Positions 1 through 6,612 of a DNA stretch of 6,612 bases are shown here, piece after piece (position 1 is the stretch's first letter; each line of letters begins with the position of its first letter). The DNA is from an uncultured Gammaproteobacteria bacterium (GTDB lineage Bacteria > Pseudomonadota > Gammaproteobacteria > SZUA-140): positions 1-6,612 of the forward strand of contig CALZIG010000317.1 of the NCBI GenBank assembly GCA_945787585.1. Direction: 5' to 3'. The notes beneath the pieces were generated by a model. It did not search any database and was not told the DNA's origin. It worked only from the letters and a program-made list of their open reading frames with translations. A program made the position numbers and the translations under genes.

Positions 1-10
1 CGAATGCTGA

Positions 11-38
11 AAAATATTCGCCCCACAATCGCTGTCAA
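11..38 (-). promoter_or_regulatory. candidate sigma70 promoter for a divergent gene left of the window
   Basis: On the - strand a perfect TTGACA (-35; + strand 33-38) is followed after 16 bases by TATTTT (-10; + strand 11-16, 4 of 6 to consensus). Transcription would begin around positions 1-5 and leave the window leftward. No - strand ATG is present in this leader, so the gene itself lies outside. In several proteobacteria gatC (amidotransferase subunit) is divergent from mreB, so that is the likely neighbour, but this is only inference from family context. Confidence 0.35.
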
Positions 39-93
39 ATAGATAATACACAAGCAAAATTAAATTACTGGTAAGATCCGCCGAATAACTTAA

Positions 94-1232
<1,139 letters not shown>

Positions 1233-1259
1233 GTAAATAAACGCGATGAGTAGTACCCG

Positions 1260-1296
1260 AAAAAAGTAATCGCATGAGCGGGGCGGGGGTGCGATT
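1260..1296 (-). terminator. terminator-like inverted repeat, oriented on the - strand
   Basis: AATCGCA (1268-1274) and TGCGATT (1290-1296) form a perfect 7-bp stem with a 15-base loop that is G-rich on the + strand. Read on the - strand, the stem is followed after two bases by six T residues (A run at 1260-1265), the layout of an intrinsic terminator that would stop antisense transcription entering mreB. On the + strand no T-run follows, so it should not terminate operon transcription. The large loop weakens the case. Confidence 0.25.
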
Positions 1297-1331
1297 GTTA
1301 ACCACTATATTTAAGCCATTGAAGAGCGCCT

Positions 1332-1346
1332 GAGAGGTACCCCATA
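1332..1346 (+). promoter_or_regulatory. mreC ribosome binding site in front of an ATA codon
   Basis: GAGAGG at 1332-1337 is a strong Shine-Dalgarno match. It lies six bases before ATA at 1344-1346, exactly where the conserved MreC N-terminus begins. The frame is closed by TGA at 1320-1322, and no ATG, GTG or TTG occurs between that stop and 1344. The site therefore decides the start and points to ATA, or to an ATG miscalled or mutated to ATA. Confidence 0.7.
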
Positions 1347-2252
1347 AAACCCCTATTTTCACAAGGGCCGTCCACCACCCTGCGCCTGCTTATTCTGGCA
1401 GTTCTCTCCATCACCATGATGGTGATGGATCACCGTCAGCAGCATATGGAAACGGTCCGCGGTGTGCTCACTACAGCGATCTACCCCATTCAGTATCTGA
1501 TCAACCTGCCTGCCGGTGTGGGTGAGTGGCCGACAGAATCACTCGCCACCCGCCAGACCCTGATCGAGCAAAATAACAGTCTGCGCGCGCAGCAATTTCT
1601 GTTTAATATTCAATTACAAAAGCTTGATGCGCTAGCGGCGGAAAATATGCGGCTGCGCGCCCTCCTCGACTCATCGATCAATGTCAGAGACCGCGTGCTG
1701 ATTGCCGAACTACTGTCGGTCGACATGAAACCCTTCACCCAGCAGGTGGTGATCAGCAAAGGATCGCACCATGATGTCTACCGCGGGCAACCGATTCTGG
1801 ATGCCAGCGGCATCCTCGGACAGGTGGTTCACGTCAGTCCACTCAACAGCACCGCCATGCTGATCACTGACCCCAGCCATGCCTTGCCGGTGCAGGTGAA
1901 TCGCAACGGCCAGCGCGCCATCGCCATGGGCACCGGTGATTCCAATCGCCTCGAACTGCCTCATCTGCCCAACAATGCCGATATCGAAGTCGGTGATCTG
2001 CTGGTCACCTCTGGCCTCGGTGGGCGCTTCCCCCCCGGTTATCCTGCGGCACGCGTGACCGTCGTCATCCGTAACCCCGGACAACCCTTCGCCGAGGTTC
2101 AGGCAGAGCCCACAGGCAGACTGGAGAGTGCGCGCGAAGTGCTATTAGTGTGGAATAACCCGCCCGAGGTCGAGAAGGTAGAAGAACAGACAGCGGCGGA
2201 AGCGGAAGCGAGCATTGCCCCTGAAGATGAGAACGGAGAGCAGACTCCGTGA
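1344..2252 (+). CDS. mreC: rod shape-determining protein MreC, apparent ATA start
   Basis: MreC is a bitopic inner-membrane protein whose periplasmic part binds and activates PBP2 in the elongasome. From 1344 the product is 302 aa and opens with KPLFSQGPS, matching E. coli MreC (MKPIFSRGPS). A membrane helix follows (about residues 12-28), then a coiled coil (about 65-110) and the beta-domain pair (about 115-272). Conserved blocks are KGSHHDVYRGQPI (139-151) and VTSGLGGRFPPGYP (221-234). The tail (274-302) is short and acidic, unlike the long Pro-rich tail of 367-aa E. coli MreC. The start codon is the oddity: ATA is the only codon that fits homology and the ribosome site at 1332-1337. The first in-frame ATG, at 1416, would drop 24 residues including most of the membrane anchor. 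The stop overlaps the mreD GTG start, indicating translational coupling. MreC identity is near certain; whether ATA is really used is not. Confidence 0.93.
   Translation: MKPLFSQGPSTTLRLLILAVLSITMMVMDHRQQHMETVRGVLTTAIYPIQYLINLPAGVGEWPTESLATRQTLIEQNNSLRAQQFLFNIQLQKLDALAAENMRLRALLDSSINVRDRVLIAELLSVDMKPFTQQVVISKGSHHDVYRGQPILDASGILGQVVHVSPLNSTAMLITDPSHALPVQVNRNGQRAIAMGTGDSNRLELPHLPNNADIEVGDLLVTSGLGGRFPPGYPAARVTVVIRNPGQPFAEVQAEPTGRLESAREVLLVWNNPPEVEKVEEQTAAEAEASIAPEDENGEQTP
1408..1428 (+). repeat. 8-bp perfect hairpin inside the start of mreC
   Basis: CCATCACC (1408-1415) and GGTGATGG (1421-1428) pair perfectly around the loop ATGAT. The right arm can alternatively pair with ATCACC at 1429-1434, since GGTGAT (1421-1426) is its reverse complement. 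The hairpin encloses the first in-frame ATG of mreC (1416), so in mRNA that ATG would be partly occluded. It lies in the membrane-helix coding region, where codon content alone could produce it. Confidence 0.45.
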
Positions 2253-2737
2253 TTCATAAAAAGGCACAGGGCAGCGAGATGATCGCCCTCAGTTTTATCG
2301 GCGCACTGGCGCTTACAGTCTTTCCCCTGCCCGACTGGCTTGCGGCCGCCCGCCCCGAATGGGTCTCGCTGGTGCTCATCTACTGGTGCATGGCGCTGCC
2401 CAACAGGGTCGGTGTCGGTATCGCCTGGGGGCTCGGGCTAACGCTCGACGTGCTGCGTGTTGGTCTGTTGGGACAAAATGCCCTCATCCTCGCTATCATC
2501 GCCTACATCACACTCAAACTTTACCAGCAACTGCGTGTCTTTCCGCTATGGCAACAGGCACTGAGTGTCTTTATATTGATCGCCCTCGGTCAGATGCTCA
2601 CCCTGTGGATTAAAGGCATCAGCGGGCAGCCGATCGATTTCTGGACCTACTGGCTACCCTCGTTTAGCAGCATGATTGCATGGCCACTGGTATTCTTCAC
2701 CTTGCGTGCTTTACGCAGAAAATTCAGAGTCTCGTAA
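2249..2737 (+). CDS. mreD: rod shape-determining protein MreD
   Basis: MreD is a small polytopic inner-membrane protein that completes the MreBCD complex and moderates MreC activation of PBP2. The product is 162 aa, the same length as E. coli MreD. About six hydrophobic segments are visible (near 11-28, 36-50, 54-70, 76-91, 100-121 and 133-153). Family blocks include ARPEW (34-38), the YWCMALPNRVGVG stretch (45-57), the Asp67 region ending in LLGQNAL (73-79) and LWQQAL (100-105). The GTG start at 2249 overlaps the mreC TGA in the sequence GTGA, with GGAGAG at 2235-2240 eight bases upstream, so translation is probably coupled to mreC. No ATG start gives a better N-terminus; the Met at residue 11 would cut into the first helix. 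A 63-base gap then separates it from mrdA. The gene looks intact. Confidence 0.95.
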   Translation: MIHKKAQGSEMIALSFIGALALTVFPLPDWLAAARPEWVSLVLIYWCMALPNRVGVGIAWGLGLTLDVLRVGLLGQNALILAIIAYITLKLYQQLRVFPLWQQALSVFILIALGQMLTLWIKGISGQPIDFWTYWLPSFSSMIAWPLVFFTLRALRRKFRVS

Positions 2738-2800
2738 ACGTTAACGATGCGATCTTCAATACTCACCCATTCCTCCGATAACAACGGTTGATCGCGACAC

Positions 2801-4654
2801 ATGACCGCACGTCTTCGCATCAAAGATCACATCCGCGAGAGCCGCACCTTTAATGAACGTGCAGCGATAGCGCTGGCATTGGTAGTCGTGATGATCTTTG
2901 TCATTCTGGCTCGCCTGGTCTACCTGCAGATCATCAGCCACGATCACTTCACTACGCTGGCCGAAGATAACCGCGTCAGCATCGTACCCATCCCCCCGAC
3001 ACGCGGTCTAATCTATGATCGCCACGGCATTATTCTCGCGCAAAACCTGCCTTCTTTCAGTCTGGAAATTGTACCGGAACGGACCCATGACGTTGATGTC
3101 ACCATTAGTGAGCTGGCGCAGATTATTGAAATCAGCGACGATCACATCAAGAGCTTCAAAAAACAGTCGCAACAAAAAAGCGCCTTCCGCAGCATCCCGT
3201 TACGCACGCATCTGAATGATGTTGAGGTGGCTCGGATCGCGGCCAGTCGTCACCGCTTCCCCGGAGTAGAAATTGAAGCACGACTGGTGCGTGACTATCC
3301 ATACAGCCACCTCACCGCACACGTCATCGGTTATGTCGGTCGCATCAATGTCAATGAACTCCAGAAAGTCGACCCATCAAACTATAGTGCCACCCACCAC
3401 ATCGGCAAACTGGGCGTTGAAAAATTTTACGAAGATGTACTGCATGGTACTGTCGGTTTTAAAAACATTGAAACCAATGTCGTGGGGCGTGCCATTCGCA
3501 CCCTAGGGCAGACCGCGCCACTCCCCGGCAATAATCTCCATTTAACGCTCGATATCAAGCTCCAGCAAGCGGCCAACAAAGCGCTGGGGAAACATAGAGG
3601 CGCCGTGATCGCGATCGACCCACGCAACGGCGAGATACTGGCGATGGTCAGTAAACCCAGTTACGATCCCAACCCCTTTGTCGTCGGTATCGATTCCAAG
3701 AGTTACCGTGCACTACAGGAGAATATCGACAAACCCCTTTTTAACCGTACGCTCAAAGGACAATACCCCCCCGGCTCCACCATTAAACCCCTCATCGGTC
3801 TCGCCGGTCTCGAAAGTGGCATTACAAAACCCCATAGCAGCCTCTTCTGTCCCGGCTGGTTTTCACTTAAAGGGGACGATCATAAATATCGTGACTGGAA
3901 AAAATTCGGCCACGGCACCACTTCGCTTGAAAAGGCGATTATCGAATCGTGCGATGTCTTTTTTTATGACCTCTCACTGAACCTCGGCATCGATGCCATG
4001 AGCGACTACCTCTCCTACTTCGGTCTGGGTAAAAAAACCAATGTAGACCTGCCCGGCGAACTCAGCGGCATCCTCCCGTCCAGTCACTGGAAGCGCCAGA
4101 AAAAAGGGCTGCCCTGGTACACCGGCGAGACCCTGATCAGTGGCATCGGGCAGGGCTACAACCTCACCACGCCACTGCAACTCGCCTCGGCCACGGCCAC
4201 ACTCGCGAGTCGCGGCCTCTATTCCCAGCCCCACATCGTTCAATCATCGAGCTCAACGCCCAATAGTGAACCACTGCCTGTGGCTCTTAAACAGGAAGAC
4301 CGTCACCACATCGCAACCGATCATAACTGGGAATACATGGTCAACTCGATGGTGAAGGTCGTGCACAGTATTCGCGGCACCGCCCGCGTCATCAGCGAAG
4401 ACATACCCTTTAAAATCGCCGGTAAGACCGGTACGGCGCAGGTCTTTGGAATCAAGCAGGATGAAAAATATGTCAAAGAAGATATTGCAGAACGGCTGCG
4501 TGACCACGCCCTGTTTATCGCCTTTGCACCCGCGGACAAACCTGAGATTGCGATCGCAGTGATCGTTGAAAACGGCGGCAGTGGTGGCTCGGTTGCCGCG
4601 CCGGTGGCGCGGAAGGTCATTGACGAATATATGGCATCAAAGGCCCCCTCATGA
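2801..4654 (+). CDS. mrdA: penicillin-binding protein 2, elongation-specific peptidoglycan DD-transpeptidase
   Basis: PBP2 cross-links lateral-wall peptidoglycan in the periplasm as partner of RodA and is the target of mecillinam in relatives. The product is 617 aa (E. coli 633 aa). It has a short cytoplasmic tail, one membrane anchor (about 20-44), a pedestal domain containing [11 protein letters not shown] (66-76), and a transpeptidase domain from about 260 to 610. Active-site motifs are intact: STIK (326-329, acyl-enzyme Ser326 and Lys329), SCD (383-385, the SxN-equivalent; E. coli has SAD) and KTGT (542-545). The WKKFGHG block (366-372) and IGQGY (449-453) are also typical. ATG 2801 is the only possible start, because TGA at 2789-2791 closes the frame and no start codon lies between. 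No strong Shine-Dalgarno is visible. The stop overlaps the rodA ATG as ATGA, indicating coupling. The shorter C-terminus lacks the E. coli tail. Confidence 0.97.
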   Translation: MTARLRIKDHIRESRTFNERAAIALALVVVMIFVILARLVYLQIISHDHFTTLAEDNRVSIVPIPPTRGLIYDRHGIILAQNLPSFSLEIVPERTHDVDVTISELAQIIEISDDHIKSFKKQSQQKSAFRSIPLRTHLNDVEVARIAASRHRFPGVEIEARLVRDYPYSHLTAHVIGYVGRINVNELQKVDPSNYSATHHIGKLGVEKFYEDVLHGTVGFKNIETNVVGRAIRTLGQTAPLPGNNLHLTLDIKLQQAANKALGKHRGAVIAIDPRNGEILAMVSKPSYDPNPFVVGIDSKSYRALQENIDKPLFNRTLKGQYPPGSTIKPLIGLAGLESGITKPHSSLFCPGWFSLKGDDHKYRDWKKFGHGTTSLEKAIIESCDVFFYDLSLNLGIDAMSDYLSYFGLGKKTNVDLPGELSGILPSSHWKRQKKGLPWYTGETLISGIGQGYNLTTPLQLASATATLASRGLYSQPHIVQSSSSTPNSEPLPVALKQEDRHHIATDHNWEYMVNSMVKVVHSIRGTARVISEDIPFKIAGKTGTAQVFGIKQDEKYVKEDIAERLRDHALFIAFAPADKPEIAIAVIVENGGSGGSVAAPVARKVIDEYMASKAPS

Positions 4655-5787
4655 TCAAGGCCAAAAACAACGAATATACACAGTGGGGCGAGCGCCGCCA
4701 GTCACGCATGTTTGTGCGTGGTCTGCACCTCGATGTGCCACTACTGATCGGTATTATCATGCTGTCGGCCATTGGACTCGTGATTCTTTACAGCGCCAGC
4801 GGACAGAATGACGCCATCATCATGCGCCAGTTAATGCGCCTGGCGATTGCATTTACGGTGATGCTGGTCGTCGCGCAAATCCCCCCCCACCACATTCAGC
4901 TATGGGCCCCCTGGGCCTTTGGCGGGGGTTTGCTGCTACTCGCCGCGGTACTACTGATTGGTGATGAAGGCAAAGGGGCACAGCGCTGGCTCGATCTGGG
5001 CTTCTTCCGCTTTCAGCCCTCGGAGATAATGAAGCTTGCGGTGCCGATCATGGTGGCGTGGTACTTCGCCGATAACCCGGCCCCGCCCTCGCTCAAGCAT
5101 ATCATTATTTCCTGCCTGCTGATCATCGTGCCGGTATTATTGATCGCCAAACAACCCGATCTCGGCACCTCGTTATTGATCGCAAGTTCCGGTGTTTTTG
5201 TACTGCTGCTCTCGGGCATTCGCTGGAAACATGTCAGTGGTTTTATACTGCTCATCGCCACCAGCGCACCGCTACTGTGGTTCAACCTGCATGAGTATCA
5301 AAAGGCACGCGTGATGACTTTTCTCAACCCGGAAAATGATCCACTCGGTGCGGGCTATCACATCATCCAATCAAAAATAGCCATCGGCTCTGGCGGCATC
5401 TACGGTAAAGGATGGCTCAACGGTTCGCAATCTCACCTTGAGTTTTTGCCGGAACGCACCACCGATTTTATCTTCTCCGTCTTCAGTTAAGAGTTTGGTT
5501 TTATCGGTATATTCTGCCTGCTACTGCTCTATCTCTTCATTGTTGTGCGCGGTCTCTACATCGCAACGCAGGCACAAAGCACCTTCACCCGTCTGCTCGC
5601 TGGCAGCTTGATTTTGACTTTTTTCGTCTATACTTTCGTTAATATAGGGATGGTCTCCGGGCTGCTGCCCGTAGTGGGGCTACCGCTGCCGTTAATCAGC
5701 TATGGCGGTACTTCAATGGTGACGCTGATGGCCGGCTTTGGCATCCTGATGTCGATACATACCCATCGTCGCCTACTTTCAAATTAA
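4651..5787 (+). pseudogene. rodA: rodA, SEDS peptidoglycan glycosyltransferase, interrupted by an in-frame TAA
   Basis: RodA polymerises lipid II into glycan strands in the inner membrane together with PBP2. The whole frame would encode 378 aa (E. coli 370) with about ten membrane helices. Visible blocks are YSASGQ (47-52), GAQRWLDLG (109-117), [11 protein letters not shown] (120-130), KQPDLGTS (167-174), [17 protein letters not shown] (233-249) and LPERTTDF (266-273) with the catalytic Asp272. Codon 280 is TAA (5488-5490); relatives have Glu in the local pattern S/A-E-E-x-G. The same frame then continues without error for 98 codons through [23 protein letters not shown] (residues 331-353) to TAA at 5785. 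The stop would yield 279 aa lacking the last three helices. A GTG at 5545 opens a downstream fragment but is not a credible start. ATG 4651 overlaps mrdA, with AAAGG at 4639-4643. Identity is certain; pseudogene status depends on whether the stop is real. Confidence 0.9.
5488..5490 (+). other. in-frame TAA replacing a conserved Glu codon in rodA
   Basis: The codons around it read TTC AGT TAA GAG TTT GGT, where E. coli RodA has Leu-Ala-Glu-Glu-Leu-Gly. One change, GAA to TAA, explains the stop. No frameshift is involved, because codons on both sides are in the same frame and both flanks match the family. TAA is also the true terminator of mreD and of the rodA frame itself, so general reassignment of UAA is unlikely. 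Confidence 0.9.
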
Positions 5788-5808
5788 CCCATTGTCTGAG
5801 CACAATCG

Positions 5809-6612
5809 ATGATGACTTCAGCACACAATAAAACGGTAATGCACATGCTGCTACTCGCGCTGCTACTGTTTATCGCGCCGATCTGTTTTGCAGCGAATAC
5901 CAGCGTGACAGCACGGGATGACGTACAGCAATTCATCGACATGATGGTGAGCAAGCATCAGTTCGAACGCGAAACGCTCACACAGCTTCTCAATGAAGCG
6001 GAGCCGCAAGCGGCGATTATCGAGTCAATCACCCGCCCCTATGAAAGCAAACCGTGGCACCAATATCGCCCTATCTTTGTAACTCAAAAGCGCATCAAAC
6101 GTGGCCTTGAGTTTTGGCAAGCGAACAGTGAAACATTGATGCGCGCCGAACAGCAATACGGTGTTCCGCCTGAAATCATTACTGCAATTATCGGCGTAGA
6201 ATCATTTTACGGTCAATACAAAGGGCGTTACCGCGTCCTCGACGCCCTCAGCACGCTCGGCTTCGACTACCCCAGGCGCGGCAAATTTTTTCGCAAGGAA
6301 CTGGAACAATACCTGCTGCTGGCACGCGAAGAAGGGATCGACCCTCGCAGCGTTAAAGGCTCCTATGCTGGCGCGATGGGACAACCACAGTTCATCTCCA
6401 GCAGCTATCGCGAATATGCGGTGGACTTTAGCGGCGATGGCGTACGTGACCTATGGAACAACACTGAGGATGTGATCGGCAGCGTCGCCAACTATTTTCG
6501 GCGTCACGGCTGGCAACAGGGTCAACCCATCGCTAGCCGAGCACAAATTAACGGTACCCGTTATAAAAAGGCACTCAAAAAAAGTCTTAAGCCGACGATG
6601 ACGGTGGCGCAA
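5809..6612 (+). CDS. mltB: lytic murein transglycosylase B, 3' end beyond the window
   Basis: MltB cleaves the MurNAc-GlcNAc bond of peptidoglycan, forming 1,6-anhydroMurNAc ends, and acts in the periplasm. 268 codons are visible and remain open at the window edge. An N-terminal signal sequence has its hydrophobic core at about 13-25, with probable signal peptidase I cleavage after Ala28 (CFA then ANTS). No convincing lipobox is seen (Cys26 is preceded by A-P-I), unlike lipoprotein MltB of E. coli. The lytic core follows: IIGVESFYG (127-135) with putative catalytic Glu131, LDALSTLGFDYPRR (144-157), GAMGQPQF (188-195) and a calcium-binding EF-hand-like loop DFSGDG (206-211), then GSVANYF (224-230). 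The motif usually written QFMPSSY reads QFISSSY (194-200). It starts 21 bases after the rodA frame ends, with only a weak TGAG ribosome site (5797-5800). ATGs at 5809, 5812, 5839 and 5845 are all possible starts; the first keeps a Lys before the hydrophobic core. Confidence 0.93.
   Translation, partial: MMTSAHNKTVMHMLLLALLLFIAPICFAANTSVTARDDVQQFIDMMVSKHQFERETLTQLLNEAEPQAAIIESITRPYESKPWHQYRPIFVTQKRIKRGLEFWQANSETLMRAEQQYGVPPEIITAIIGVESFYGQYKGRYRVLDALSTLGFDYPRRGKFFRKELEQYLLLAREEGIDPRSVKGSYAGAMGQPQFISSSYREYAVDFSGDGVRDLWNNTEDVIGSVANYFRRHGWQQGQPIASRAQINGTRYKKALKKSLKPTMTVAQ

Noticed and set aside
44..52. TAATACACA, close to a DnaA box
   Set aside because: A single site with a mismatch at a conserved position and no cluster or origin context.
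1306..1311. TATATT as a -10 for an mreC promoter
   Set aside because: There is no -35 at a suitable distance (the region is G-rich) and no TGn extension.
1416..2252. ATG 1416 as the mreC start
   Set aside because: It removes the conserved KPxFxxGPS segment and most of the membrane helix and has no Shine-Dalgarno; codons 1344-1415 clearly encode MreC sequence.
2739..2746. CGTTAACG palindrome after mreD
   Set aside because: Eight bases with no loop or T-tract; too short to call a terminator or operator.
2755..2782. Possible mrdA promoter (TTCAAT, 16 bases, GATAAC)
   Set aside because: Both elements are weak; the gap is short and read-through from mreD is the simpler explanation.
5488..5490. 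UAA recoded to an amino acid
   Set aside because: No known bacterial UAA reassignment, and TAA ends mreD and the rodA frame itself; no recoding structure is evident nearby.
5545..5787. Separate 80-aa gene starting at GTG 5545
   Set aside because: It is in the same frame as rodA and is simply its C-terminal part, starting in the middle of conserved RodA sequence.

Overview
The window is a core cell-shape and cell-elongation gene cluster from a gammaproteobacterium. MreB, MreC, MreD, PBP2, RodA and MltB all align by eye with the Escherichia coli proteins. MreB is nearly collinear with E. coli MreB from its first residues. The merged order mreB-mreC-mreD-mrdA-rodA-mltB, all on the + strand, differs from E. 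coli, where mreBCD and mrdAB are separate loci. It fits Chromatiales-like or other environmental gammaproteobacteria (inference from memory of gene order, not a search). I see no mobile element, CRISPR array, tRNA or rRNA, and no undescribed multi-gene system.

Layout: 1-168 is a gene-free leader with a candidate mreB promoter and, on the - strand, a candidate promoter for a divergent gene outside the window. mreB occupies 169-1218. A 125-base gap (1219-1343) carries two inverted repeats. mreC runs 1344-2252, overlaps mreD (2249-2737) by GTGA, and a 63-base gap precedes mrdA (2801-4654). mrdA overlaps rodA (4651-5787) by ATGA. mltB starts at 5809 and runs off the right edge.

The genes work as one machine. 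MreB filaments, with MreC and MreD in the inner membrane, position the RodA glycosyltransferase and the PBP2 transpeptidase, which build lateral-wall peptidoglycan. MltB is a lytic transglycosylase that cuts glycan strands.

The main surprises are two single-codon anomalies in otherwise intact genes. First, the conserved MreC N-terminus begins at an ATA codon (1344) with a well-placed Shine-Dalgarno sequence and no ATG, GTG or TTG start in the open frame upstream. The first downstream ATG would delete most of the membrane anchor. Second, rodA has an in-frame TAA (5488-5490) where a conserved Glu is expected, eight codons after the catalytic Asp, and the frame continues perfectly for 98 more codons to the normal C-terminus. 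Each is one substitution from the expected codon (ATG to ATA, GAA to TAA). They could be consensus errors, early gene decay, or real unusual translation; the sequence alone cannot decide.
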